Made by a program: the position numbers and the translations under genes
Source: Spirochaetota bacterium
GTDB taxonomy: Bacteria > Spirochaetota > UBA12135 > COTS27 > JAFLEE01
DNA length: 50,628 bases
Direction: 5' to 3'
Assembly (NCBI GenBank): GCA_017302015.1
Contig: JAFLEE010000030.1
Span: forward strand, 1 to 50,628
The notes under the pieces: model-generated
Seen by the model: only the letters and a program-made list of their open reading frames with translations
Told to the model about the DNA's origin: nothing
Database searches by the model: none
Shown here: piece after piece, positions 16,178 through 24,089 of the stretch
Position numbering within the stretch: position 1 is the first letter of the stretch
Layout of the letters: each line of letters starts with the position of its first letter

Positions 16178-17287
16178 GCGGTAGAGGGCCTCGTACTGGT
16201 CCATGACCTTCTGGATGTCGAAGTGCGAGAAGGCGCTCTCGAAGGCCGCCTGGCCCATGCGCTTGCGCTCCGCGTCGTTTTCGAGGAGGCGCACGCCCTT
16301 CTCCACGGCCTCTTCGGGGCGGTCGGGATCGAAGAGGAGCCCGTTCTCGCCGTCGTGGATGAGTTCGGGAAGGCCCCCGGCGCGGCTGGCCAGGGCCGGC
16401 ACGCCGCAGGCCATGCTCTCCAGGGCGGCGAGGCCGAAGGATTCCTGGCGGCTGGGGAGGAGCATGAGGTCGCAGGAGGCGAGGATGGGCCCGATGTTCT
16501 GGCGGATGCCGAGGAACCGCACGCAGTGGCCGATGCCGAGTTCCTTGACCAGGGCCACCATGTCGGGCAGCAGCGGGCCCTCGCCCACGATGAAGAGTTC
16601 GAGGCATTGGATGCGCTGGAGCATGCCGTGGAAGATGCGGATGACCGCCACGGGATCCTTCACCTCCCGCAGGTTGCTCACGTGGACCACCGTCTTGCAG
16701 CCCGTCTTGTGGGGGGTGCCCGAGACGAGCTTGAGGCGCGGGTGGAAGAAATGCGGGTTGACGAAATTGTAGACGGTGTGGAGGCGATCGGGGGCGGTTT
16801 GGAAATGCTTCACGGTCTCGTGCTTCAGGTAGTCGGAGACGCAGGTCACCACGTCGGTGCGGTCGATGGCCCAGCGGGTGATGTTCTTGAGGCTCGCGTG
16901 GCTCCCCACCACCGTGATGTCGGTGCCGTGGAGGGTGCAGACGGTCTTCACGGGCCGCCCGCACATCTCCCGGGCGAGGGCGGCGGAGACCGCGTGGGGG
17001 AGGGCGTAATGGCTGTGGATGACGTCGATCTTCTCCTCCACGATCAGGTCGGCCAATTGGCTGGCCAGCGCCAGGGCGTAGGGCTGGTGGTCGAAGACGG
17101 CGTATTCCTTCACCCACACGCGGTGGAACTTCATGCGTTCGGTGAGGCTATCGCCCAGGCGGAAGGGGGGCTCGAGGCCCATGAAGTGCACGGTATGGCC
17201 GCGGTCCTCGGCCATGGATCGGCCGATCTCATAGGCGACGACGCCGCTTCCGCCGATTCGATGGTAGTGGAGCACGACGATGTTCAT
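16172..17287 (-). CDS. bshA: Bacillithiol synthase step 1, N-acetyl-alpha-D-glucosaminyl L-malate synthase BshA
   Basis: The 371-residue GT4 glycosyltransferase joins UDP-GlcNAc to L-malate. BshA hallmarks are GGSGVVAYEIG (12-22), the HSHYALPHA segment near residue 91, LHGTDITVVG near 120, HVSNLREVKDP and PSRQESFGLAALE with its EX7E-type motif near residue 290. The length matches B. subtilis BshA (377). It starts 9 nt after the bshB stop with AGAGG upstream, so it is the last gene of bshC-bshB-bshA. Its 3' end abuts the rny terminator. Confidence 0.95.
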   Translation of the reverse strand: MNIVVLHYHRIGGSGVVAYEIGRSMAEDRGHTVHFMGLEPPFRLGDSLTERMKFHRVWVKEYAVFDHQPYALALASQLADLIVEEKIDVIHSHYALPHAVSAALAREMCGRPVKTVCTLHGTDITVVGSHASLKNITRWAIDRTDVVTCVSDYLKHETVKHFQTAPDRLHTVYNFVNPHFFHPRLKLVSGTPHKTGCKTVVHVSNLREVKDPVAVIRIFHGMLQRIQCLELFIVGEGPLLPDMVALVKELGIGHCVRFLGIRQNIGPILASCDLMLLPSRQESFGLAALESMACGVPALASRAGGLPELIHDGENGLLFDPDRPEEAVEKGVRLLENDAERKRMGQAAFESAFSHFDIQKVMDQYEALYRK

Positions 17288-17296
17288 GGGGCCTCT

Positions 17297-18028
17297 TCAG
17301 GGGGTGCGGGGGCAGGCCAAGGCGGCGAGCGGATCGGCGAGGCGCGGCGGGGGGCCCCCGAGGAAGCCTTCGGCGTAGGCCACGCCGATGAGGTTCCCGG
17401 TGAGCGCGGCCCGGGCCTCGGTGACCCGCCAAAAATCCTCGGAGCGGATGAAGGTCTTGGTGGCGTCGTCGCGCGTCCCCTTCGGGAGCACCTGGGACTC
17501 GTAGGCCTCGATGAGGCGGACTTTCGCTTCCCAATGGGCGCTGATATCGACGCAGAAATCGGGCTTCTCGAGGAGGGTGTGCTCCATGAAATGAAGGAGG
17601 GCCTCGGGGCGGTGGGGTTCCTGCCCCGGGGTGGGGAGTTTCTCGAGCCCGGAAAAGAAGCAGGCGTCTCTTACGATTTCGGCGCAGGCCCGGTGGTCCG
17701 GATGGCGGGTCTCGAAGGCGAAGGTGAACACCAGGCGGGGCCTGAGTTCCCGCAGGGCCTGGATGACGGCGAGGCGCTGCTCGGGGAGATTGGCGAGGCC
17801 CCCATCGGGGAGCGCGAGGGTCGTTCGGGCATCGAGGGCGAGGAGTCGGGTGGCGCGGTCCCGCTCGGCGAGGCGGGTGGGGACATCGCCGTAGGTGCTC
17901 TTCTCGCCCCGAGTGAGGTCGCAGACCCCCACGGCGAGCCCGCGCGCCTTAAAGGCAAGGAGGCTCCCGCCCATGAACATCTCGCAATCGTCGGGATGGG
18001 CCCCGATGGCTAGTACATCGAGGTTCAT
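17297..18028 (-). CDS. bshB1: Bacillithiol synthesis deacetylase BshB1
   Basis: The 243-residue LmbE/PIG-L type zinc deacetylase removes acetate from GlcNAc-malate. AIGAHPDDCEMFMGG gives metal ligands His11 and Asp14, and RHPDH at 108-112 supplies the third, His112. VCDLTRGEKSTYGDVPTR and the later FYMEH-like LLHFMEHTL are typical of BshB1. The start overlaps the bshC stop (ATGA, 4 bp). Related mycothiol or chitin-oligomer deacetylases share the fold, but the bshA and bshC neighbours settle the role. Confidence 0.93.
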   Translation of the reverse strand: MNLDVLAIGAHPDDCEMFMGGSLLAFKARGLAVGVCDLTRGEKSTYGDVPTRLAERDRATRLLALDARTTLALPDGGLANLPEQRLAVIQALRELRPRLVFTFAFETRHPDHRACAEIVRDACFFSGLEKLPTPGQEPHRPEALLHFMEHTLLEKPDFCVDISAHWEAKVRLIEAYESQVLPKGTRDDATKTFIRSEDFWRVTEARAALTGNLIGVAYAEGFLGGPPPRLADPLAALACPRTP

Positions 18029-19260
18029 GGGAACTCCAGGAGGGCGGTCTCGAAGGAATGCTTTTCCGCCAGGACCTTGACGAGTCCCAAGCCCCCGTGG
18101 CGGTTCATGAAGTCGAAGAGGGTGAAGACGCGCTCTTGTGGTTCATCCCCGGGGCGCAGGCGATCGGAAAGTTCCATGGCCGCGGCGAGGACCTCGCCGT
18201 GGCGTTTTTTTTCCGTCGCGCGCCGGCGGCCGAGGACTTCGCGGATGCCCTCGTAGAGCGGACGCTCCACGGGGGCGGTCTCGAGGCCGAGGGAAGCCAC
18301 CGAGGCGATGGCCTCTTCTTTGATCTTCCGGAGTCGCTTCTCGGCTCCGTCGAAGTCGAAATGGGCCGCCTCGGAGAGGGTCTTCTTGAGAAGCTCGCTG
18401 CGGGATAGGGCGAGGGCGGTCCCTAAGGATTGGCCGCTTCGCTCAAGCAGCCGTCGGTCGCGGTGGTCGACGATCACGGCGGACATGCGGGGCTTCACGG
18501 CGGAGGCCGCGACGCCGTGGCGCGCGTACTGGGGGCCCATGTCTTTGAGGTAGGCGACTTCCCCGGGGCCGGCGATGTAGGTGTGGGTCTTGAACCAGGC
18601 GTCCTGGAGCACGCTCCGGGTTTGGACGTTGGGGAGGAGGTCGAAACGGTCGAGGTCGACCGCCTCGCCTTCGCGGGTGGTGAATCGGCCCGCCTTCTTG
18701 AAGATCGCGCGGCGCACCGCGGGACCGCCGCGCGTGTCGCGCAGGAAGCAATTGGCCTGTTCGCCTTCGGGGGTGAAGTCGGCCTCCCTCAGCAAGAAGG
18801 GCTTGGAGAACGCGCGGAAAGCCTCGGTGTCGGGGCGGAAGAAATCGAGGGGCAAGCCGGCGAAGAGGGCGCGGGCCAGGGCCTCGCTCGCGTCCCCAAG
18901 GGTGCGGCCTTCCTGGTAGCACTCCAGGGCCAGTGTGCGGAGTTCCGGCGTGTATTCCGTGGCCGGAAGGGCGTCGAAGTAGGATTCCAAAACGGGCCGA
19001 AGCGAGGCGTCAATGGGCAAGCTACCGGTGCAGGCGCCGCCGGTCTTTTTCGCCCACTCCACGCGCGTAAGGCGCCCGCCCGCGTCGATGAAACGGATAT
19101 GGTTGATTTCGGCGAAATCGGCATCGTTGGTCTCGAGCCAATAGACCGCCCGACCACCCAATTGCCGGGCCCATGCCAGGGCCCCCAAGACCTTGAAGGG
19201 GGTGAAGAGCGGCCCCCCGAGGAGCCCGATCTGTTGGCCGGTGACGATGGTGGGATTCAA
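18025..19260 (-). CDS. bshC: Bacillithiol synthase BshC (cysteine-adding enzyme), short form
   Basis: The 411-residue product has the BshC core. IVTGQQIGLLGGPLFTPFK (residues 5-23) is the Rossmann start, YWLETNDADFAEINHI follows, and THTYIAGPGEVAYLKDMG is near residue 230. A helical, coiled-coil-like segment (about 285-370) precedes the C-terminus. BshC adds cysteine to GlcN-malate. B. subtilis BshC is about 540 residues with some 60 residues before VxGQQ; here the only start is a TTG at 19260, two codons after an in-frame TAA. The gene is therefore shortened or begins in an unusual way. No SD is visible; TATGTT lies 6 nt upstream. Confidence 0.9.
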   Translation of the reverse strand: MNPTIVTGQQIGLLGGPLFTPFKVLGALAWARQLGGRAVYWLETNDADFAEINHIRFIDAGGRLTRVEWAKKTGGACTGSLPIDASLRPVLESYFDALPATEYTPELRTLALECYQEGRTLGDASEALARALFAGLPLDFFRPDTEAFRAFSKPFLLREADFTPEGEQANCFLRDTRGGPAVRRAIFKKAGRFTTREGEAVDLDRFDLLPNVQTRSVLQDAWFKTHTYIAGPGEVAYLKDMGPQYARHGVAASAVKPRMSAVIVDHRDRRLLERSGQSLGTALALSRSELLKKTLSEAAHFDFDGAEKRLRKIKEEAIASVASLGLETAPVERPLYEGIREVLGRRRATEKKRHGEVLAAAMELSDRLRPGDEPQERVFTLFDFMNRHGGLGLVKVLAEKHSFETALLEFP

Positions 19261-19266
19261 GGCTTA

Positions 19267-19272
19267 AACATA
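19267..19272 (-). promoter_or_regulatory. Possible -10 box TATGTT before bshC
   Basis: TATGTT is 6 nt from the TTG start, matching the leaderless spacing seen elsewhere. The 186-nt gap to the bacilliredoxin gene also contains an imperfect dyad (GGCGGG-T6 with A4-CCGCC, 19301-19326) and GCCTGG/CCAGGC near 19371-19389. Confidence 0.3.
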
Positions 19273-19446
19273 ACCCGATACGGCTTGCGCATCAAGGTGG
19301 GGCGGGTTTTTTGCAAAACCGCCCATTCCACGGTCGAACTTCATCTCAAGCGTGTCGGGATGCGTCATGCGCCTGGTATATTGCCAGGCTGGATCGTCTC
19401 GAAACGCTAGCGATCGAGGCGCGAAACGCCCGAACCGGCGGCGGCT

Positions 19447-20220
19447 TCAGGTGTAGATCGGCACGCCGGCATCCACTTCCCGGGCCCAGGCGTCGATGCC
19501 GCCGCGCAGGCTCTGGACTTTGTCGAAGCCGAATTGCTTGAAGAAGCGCACGGCCTGGAGGCTGCGCTCGCCGTAATGGCAATAGATCACGATGGGGGCG
19601 TGATGATCCCATTTTTCGGTGATTTCTTCGGCGAGTTCCTGGGTGAGGAAGCGGGAGCCGGGCAGGTCGGCCCGGGCCCGTTCCCCCTCTTCGCGGCAAT
19701 CCACGAGCACCGGCGGCTTCTCCGATTTGAGCAGGGCGGAGAGGGCGGCGGGCTCGATTTCGATGCCCGCCATGGGGTCGTGGATGGGGATGGATTCGTC
19801 GACTTTTTCCCCGCAATAGCGGTCGAAGGCGGACTGCACCATGAGGGAGAAGGAAGCGGCATCGATGCCTTCGATCTCGTGTCGTTCGAAGAAGTGCACC
19901 AATTGCCCGTCTCGGAAAATGCCCAAAGACGGGGAGGAGGGCGGATAGCCCACGAAATATTCCCGGGCCCGGGCGGTAGCGTCTTTATCGGCCCCGGCGA
20001 AGACCGAATAGGCTTTCGCCGGCCTCGGCTGGTGCTTCAGGGCATCGACGAGGGCCGGCCGGGCGATGCGCGCCGTACAGCCGCACACCGAGTTGACGAA
20101 GAGCATGGTCGTCTCTTTTCCGGCGAGGGCCTTGTCGACGGCCTCGGGGGTGAGGAGTTCGGTCACGCCGGCATCGACGATTTCGCGGCGCAGGGGGGCG
20201 GTTTGTTCGGCGTCATACAT
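19447..20220 (-). CDS. Bacilliredoxin (BrxA/BrxB, YphP/YqiW family) fused to a rhodanese domain
   Basis: The 257-residue protein has two domains. Residues 1-138 match bacilliredoxins: VNSVCGCTARIARPA with the CGC active site at 46-48, VFAGADKDATARAREYF, then PPSSPSLGI and FFERHEIEG. Bacilliredoxins remove bacillithiol from oxidised proteins. Residues 150-257 are a rhodanese/GlpE-like domain: VLVDCREEGE, then the active-site loop YCHYGERS with Cys214, and LRGGIDAW. The fusion would couple bacillithiol redox to sulfane-sulfur or persulfide transfer (inference). It lies upstream of the bsh genes on the same strand. Start ATG at 20220; TATATT lies 8 nt upstream. Confidence 0.9.
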   Translation of the reverse strand: MYDAEQTAPLRREIVDAGVTELLTPEAVDKALAGKETTMLFVNSVCGCTARIARPALVDALKHQPRPAKAYSVFAGADKDATARAREYFVGYPPSSPSLGIFRDGQLVHFFERHEIEGIDAASFSLMVQSAFDRYCGEKVDESIPIHDPMAGIEIEPAALSALLKSEKPPVLVDCREEGERARADLPGSRFLTQELAEEITEKWDHHAPIVIYCHYGERSLQAVRFFKQFGFDKVQSLRGGIDAWAREVDAGVPIYT

Positions 20221-20239
20221 AATCGGACAATATAACGGG
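20221..20239. promoter_or_regulatory. 19-bp divergent start region with shared AT-rich box
   Basis: Only 19 bp separate the divergent ATGs at 20220 (minus) and 20240 (plus). The block ACAATATAAC contains TATATT read leftwards (20234-20229, 8 nt from its ATG). A weaker CAATAT or TATAAC reads rightwards. Both -35 regions would lie inside the opposite coding sequences. Confidence 0.4.
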
Positions 20240-21472
20240 ATGGAAAGCTCGAGTCAAAGGTCCTGGGATGCCCTGGTGGTGGGCGGGGGCGCCTGCGGTC
20301 TCATGGCCGCCGTCACCGCCGCGAAACGGGGCCTGGGGGTGCTGGTCCTCGAGAAAAACGCGGCCCCTGGGATCAAGATCCTCGCCAGCGGCGGCGGGCA
20401 CTGCAATTTCACCAATCGGTCGGCCGATGCGGGACAGTATCTAGGTGAAAGCGCCCATTTCATGAAAAGCGCCCTGAGGGCCTGGCCCCCCGAAAAAACC
20501 CTGGCCTTTTTCGCCGAATTCGGGATCGGGGCCGCGGAGCGCAAGCACGGACAACTTTTCGTGGCCTCCGGGAAGGCGGCCCAGATAAAAGAGGCGCTTT
20601 TGACCGCTTTGGATCATGCCGGGGGGAAAATTCTCACGGCAACGGCCGGCATCGGGGCCCATCGCGAGGCAGAATTTTGGCGGGTGGAAACGAACAGGGG
20701 AAGCTTTCGCTCCCGGGAACTCGTGCTGGCCACGGGCGGACTCGCCTATCCCCAATTGGGCGCGACGGGCTTCGCCCTGGACCTCGCCCGTGAACTTGGC
20801 CTGCGCGTCACGGAGACCGCGCCGGGTCTGGTCCCCCTCACCGCGGACGATTCCCTCGCCCCCGTTTGCGCGAGTCTCTCGGGATTGGCGGTGAATGCCC
20901 GGGTCTCATGCGGCAAGGCTTCGTTCGAAGAGAATGTGCTCTTCACCCACGAGGGCCTAAGCGGCCCCGCCATCCTCCAAATATCCTCCTATTGGCGCCC
21001 TGGGATGGGCGTGGAAATCGATTGGATCCCCGGAGAGTCCGGGAGCGAACCCGTTGCCGAAGCCGCCCTGCGCCTCGCCAGGGAATCCAGCCCCAAACGC
21101 CTGCTGGCCACGGTCCTCGAAAGCATCCTCCCGGGTCGGATGCTCCTTCTCGTTCGCCACGTATTGGGAAATCGCCAGGCGTGCCTCGAGAAAAAAATGG
21201 CCGAATTGCGCCGGGAAGATGAGAAGGCCATCACGGCCATCCTCCACCGATTTCCATTTCGGCCGACGGGTACCCGGGGCTACCGGAAGGCCGAGGTCAT
21301 GCGCGGCGGGGTGGATAGCGCCGAACTCTCTTCGGGCACCCTGGAAGCCCGCAAGGTCCCCGGGCTTTTCATCGGCGGGGAAGCGGTGGATGTCACCGGG
21401 TGGCTCGGCGGCTACAACCTCCAATGGGCATGGGCCAGCGGCCATGCCATCGGAGAAGCCCTGGGAAAGTAG
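20240..21472 (+). CDS. NAD(P)/FAD-dependent oxidoreductase, HI0933/YtfP-like flavoprotein
   Basis: The 410-residue protein has an N-terminal FAD-binding VVGGGACGLMAAVTAAKRG, then VLEKNAAPGIKILASGGGHCNFTN. The latter is diagnostic of the HI0933-like (BaiN/aminoacetone-oxidase-like) family. FTHEGLSGPAILQIS and the C-terminal GLFIGGEAVDVTGWLGGYN with QWAWASG are also family signatures. The physiological substrate is poorly known. Its position beside the bacilliredoxin invites a thiol-redox role, but it is not recognisably YpdA, the known bacillithiol-disulfide reductase. The start at 20240 is chosen because upstream in-frame codons overlap the divergent gene and lack homology. Confidence 0.88.
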   Translation: MESSSQRSWDALVVGGGACGLMAAVTAAKRGLGVLVLEKNAAPGIKILASGGGHCNFTNRSADAGQYLGESAHFMKSALRAWPPEKTLAFFAEFGIGAAERKHGQLFVASGKAAQIKEALLTALDHAGGKILTATAGIGAHREAEFWRVETNRGSFRSRELVLATGGLAYPQLGATGFALDLARELGLRVTETAPGLVPLTADDSLAPVCASLSGLAVNARVSCGKASFEENVLFTHEGLSGPAILQISSYWRPGMGVEIDWIPGESGSEPVAEAALRLARESSPKRLLATVLESILPGRMLLLVRHVLGNRQACLEKKMAELRREDEKAITAILHRFPFRPTGTRGYRKAEVMRGGVDSAELSSGTLEARKVPGLFIGGEAVDVTGWLGGYNLQWAWASGHAIGEALGK

Positions 21473-21492
21473 GGATCGGGCCCTCGATTCCT

Positions 21493-22512
21493 TCAATGCG
21501 GGGCCAAATGGGCGGCCATGAGGCGCGCGAGATTGGCGCCCATCTGGGCGTGGCCGAATTCTCCCGGGTGGATGAGGTCGTTGGAGAGGCCGCCGGGGTG
21601 GACGAGCACCTGGCTCCCCTCGATGAGGTGGAGCAACGGATGCCGGATTTTGGCGTGGATGCGGCGGATCGCCTCATCGAAGGCGGCGTCGTTTTGGGTG
21701 CCCGTGGTTTCCTTCCCTGCCGGGCGGAAATCGTCGAAATTGGGGAAGATGGTGATGAGGAAATGGGGCGTCTGGGGGTTCTTCCCGATGAGTCGCTCCA
21801 CCAGGTAGGTGGCGCGCTTCTCGAACTCCTGCGGCGTGAATTGCCCGTCGCGCATGTTCACGCCCAATTCCAGGGTGGCGACCTCGTAGGCCACCCCATC
21901 CGCGAGGTAATCCGCCGCCGCGGCTTCGATCTGGCAGGCCCCCGAGAGCCCCTTATTGGAGACGTCGAGTCCGAGGATGCGCCCGGTGTGGAAAATATAG
22001 GAGAGCAGGTTCCCGTGGGTGATGGACGATCCGTAGGCGAGCCACCGCTTGCCGGGCTTTTCCGAGGGGTCCGGGGGCCGCACCTCATGGCCGAAGGCGT
22101 CGATGCCGTGGAAGACCGCGGTGGCCCGGTTGAAGCAAACCCGCCAGACCGCCGCATCGAAGGCCCCGCGCAGCAGCTCGGGGCGCACCCAATCGAATCG
22201 TTCGGGTGGGGCGAGGTGGAGGCAAGTGACCTTCCCCATGGGAACGGCGTAGCGGCCCACCAGGAACTCGCCCCGGTACACCGTGGCCTCCTGGTCGGCC
22301 TCGAGGTGGGAGAGGAAGAGGCGGACATTGGGGGCGGCCGTGACGAAGCGGATCTCGCATCCGGTGCTCTCCATCGAGACGAATCGGCCCCGCTCCGAGA
22401 GGAAGCGCCGGGTGGCCGCGGGATAGCGGGGGAGGATTTTCCCGGGGAGCCCCGGGGAATCCTCCAGGGCCGCGACATTATGGAACTCGAGATTCTGGTG
22501 GATGAGGCTCAT
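21493..22512 (-). CDS. SGNH/GDSL-family esterase with N-terminal beta domain
   Basis: The 339-residue protein appears to have an N-terminal beta-sandwich-like region (about 1-150) and a C-terminal SGNH hydrolase domain. Block I is LAYGSSITHG with nucleophile Ser163. LELGVNM supplies the Asn (219), and LIHPGEFGH has the Asp312-His315 pair. This layout resembles CE2/CE3-type carbohydrate esterases and rhamnogalacturonan acetylesterase relatives. No signal peptide is seen, so it may act in the cytoplasm on acetylated sugars. It is convergent with the flavoprotein gene, 20 nt away. TAATAT lies 7 nt before the ATG and no SD is visible. Confidence 0.82.
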   Translation of the reverse strand: MSLIHQNLEFHNVAALEDSPGLPGKILPRYPAATRRFLSERGRFVSMESTGCEIRFVTAAPNVRLFLSHLEADQEATVYRGEFLVGRYAVPMGKVTCLHLAPPERFDWVRPELLRGAFDAAVWRVCFNRATAVFHGIDAFGHEVRPPDPSEKPGKRWLAYGSSITHGNLLSYIFHTGRILGLDVSNKGLSGACQIEAAAADYLADGVAYEVATLELGVNMRDGQFTPQEFEKRATYLVERLIGKNPQTPHFLITIFPNFDDFRPAGKETTGTQNDAAFDEAIRRIHAKIRHPLLHLIEGSQVLVHPGGLSNDLIHPGEFGHAQMGANLARLMAAHLAPH

Positions 22513-22519
22513 GGCCGGG

Positions 22520-22525
22520 ATATTA
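22520..22525 (-). promoter_or_regulatory. Possible -10 box TAATAT of the SGNH gene
   Basis: It lies 7 nt before the ATG at 22512 without SD, in keeping with leaderless starts elsewhere. The rest of the 196-nt gap to 22709 shows only GC-rich sequence with a short CCGCCC/GGGCGG dyad near 22670. Confidence 0.35.
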
Positions 22526-22708
22526 GCATCTTCGCCATGGGCTCGGGGTTGGCGATGGAAGTAGCGGGCGCCAAACCCTGGGCCCTGTGCGCCTCACGCG
22601 GCCATGCAAGCGGCCGTCGGGGGCGCCCGATGGGCGAGGTCCGCGCGCCGAGGCTTTCCCTGGGAGGACCGCCCCCGCGGGCGGCGCGCTCGATGGACCC
22701 GGCGGATC

Positions 22709-23902
22709 TTAATAGGCCTTTTTCAGGAGCGCGACGATGCCGTCGTACTCCAGGGCGTTTCGCGAACGGTAGAACTCGTTGATGATCATGAGGGATTTCC
22801 CCTGCATCATGCTGAGGCAGGCGAAGATGCGGGTGAGCTGCTTGGAGGGGAAGGGGCCCAGGGGCGTCTTCTCCGCCAGGGTCCGAAGCCCCAGGGTCAG
22901 CTTGTCGGCGTACTGCACGTAGAGATCCATCGACTGGGCCGATTTGGCGGTGTCGGTGCGGCGGAAAAAATTGAGCAGCAGCAGGGCCTCGTAGAGCACC
23001 CCGTGGAGGGTCTCGGGCCGCAGCGAATCGGCGGCCTTCAGGTCGAGGTGGTTGAACGGGATGGTCTTCGTCACGATGCGCTGGAAGGGCTTGCTGGCAG
23101 GCTGGTTGTCGGGCACCGAGATCGTGCTGTCGAAGGCCACGAGGATCTTGTCGACCGTCGCCTCGCCCTCGGGAAATTGGCCCTTGAGCAGTTCGAGGTA
23201 GGCGCGGAACTGGGCCCGGCCCTGGTTGATCTTCTTCACCTGGAAGCGGATCTCGTCGCGCTTCATGTCGATGTCGGCCCAGCTATCCTTCTCCATCTGG
23301 GCGGTAGCCTCGAGGAAGGGCTGGCCCTTGAGCCCGGTGAGCATGATGAATTTCTTGAGGCTCAGGATGCCGGGGGTCAGCAGCACGCGCTGCATGGGCT
23401 CGACGAAGAGTTTGGTCAGCTGCTGGGCGTAGAGGGCGCGGATCTTCGGGTTGAGGAGGAGGGCGGCGTGGTTCGGTTGGTCGAGGGGAAGGAAGAAGGG
23501 CAGGTAATCCAGGAAAATCCCCAGGCGGAACTCGGGGTTGTCCTTATTGCGTGAGATCGCCTCGAGTTCGAAGAGGAAGAGCGGGTCGCTTAGGAACCGC
23601 TGGTAGAGGGCCGCGAAATATTTCTTGACCAGCTCGCCGGGGTCGGCATCGGATTCGGCCTTGGTGGGCTTGGCCGCGCCGCTGACGATGCGCGCGGGGA
23701 ATTGAACTTTGAGTTCCGCCAAGGCGGGGCCGCAGAGTTCGGGGGGAAAACCGCTTTTCTGGAGGAAGACGAGGAGCTGGTCTTCGGAGGCGACCTTGGA
23801 TGCCAAGTGCTGCGTCAGGCGATCGAGCACCTTGCCCTGTTCCGGACTCAACTTCTTTCTTATGCTCATGAATTTCGATGCGGGAACCGTGTTGACGGTC
23901 AC
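22709..23902 (-). CDS. Conserved-looking helical cytoplasmic protein, unrecognised
   Basis: The 397-residue protein has no signal peptide or TM segment and is predicted almost all helical. It has regularly spaced charged and hydrophobic residues, including LVKKYFAALYQRF, FLEATAQMEKDSW and ADSLRPETLHGVLYEALLLLNFF. I do not recognise a family; the pattern is reminiscent of spirochaete/acidobacterial scaffold proteins but this is weak. The start is GTG at 23902 with GGGAGG 6 nt upstream. An internal ATG at 23869 is an alternative. A strong promoter lies about 70 nt upstream and the gene is transcribed alone, divergent from argC. Confidence 0.7.
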   Translation of the reverse strand: MTVNTVPASKFMSIRKKLSPEQGKVLDRLTQHLASKVASEDQLLVFLQKSGFPPELCGPALAELKVQFPARIVSGAAKPTKAESDADPGELVKKYFAALYQRFLSDPLFLFELEAISRNKDNPEFRLGIFLDYLPFFLPLDQPNHAALLLNPKIRALYAQQLTKLFVEPMQRVLLTPGILSLKKFIMLTGLKGQPFLEATAQMEKDSWADIDMKRDEIRFQVKKINQGRAQFRAYLELLKGQFPEGEATVDKILVAFDSTISVPDNQPASKPFQRIVTKTIPFNHLDLKAADSLRPETLHGVLYEALLLLNFFRRTDTAKSAQSMDLYVQYADKLTLGLRTLAEKTPLGPFPSKQLTRIFACLSMMQGKSLMIINEFYRSRNALEYDGIVALLKKAY

Positions 23903-23976
23903 TGGCCCTCCCCATTCTACCTTGTGTTCTTCTCAGAAGAAACAGGAATAGACGTGGAATGCAAACGTTTACTGTA

Positions 23977-24005
23977 ATTATAATTGACAAAAAATGCGAA
24001 TTCAA
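23977..24005 (-). promoter_or_regulatory. Sigma70-type promoter of the 397-residue gene
   Basis: Minus strand TTGAAT (24005-24000) and consensus TATAAT (23982-23977) are 17 bp apart, in an unusually AT-rich stretch. A second TAGAAT at 23919-23914 lies nearer the GTG. Confidence 0.65.
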
Positions 24006-24061
24006 CTTTTTTTCACTTTTTCCTCGCCCTTGTAATCCTGGAAAGGGGTCTCTTTTCCCCG

Positions 24062-24070
24062 TGGTAAAAT
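24062..24070 (+). promoter_or_regulatory. Extended -10 element of argC
   Basis: TGGTAAAAT is an extended -10 (TGn-TAAAAT). It overlaps the in-frame ATG at 24069, which argues that translation begins at the GTG at 24090 behind GAGG. Confidence 0.45.
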
Positions 24071-24089
24071 GAAGCCTCCGAGGGATCCC

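Noticed and set aside
14574-17117. An 847-codon minus-strand open frame spanning rny and bshA
   Set aside because: It crosses two genes with strong homology in other frames and is a product of high GC content.
20066-20239. N-terminal extension of the flavoprotein to 20066
   Set aside because: It would run antisense through the bacilliredoxin N-terminus and shows no homology; the FAD motif begins soon after 20240.
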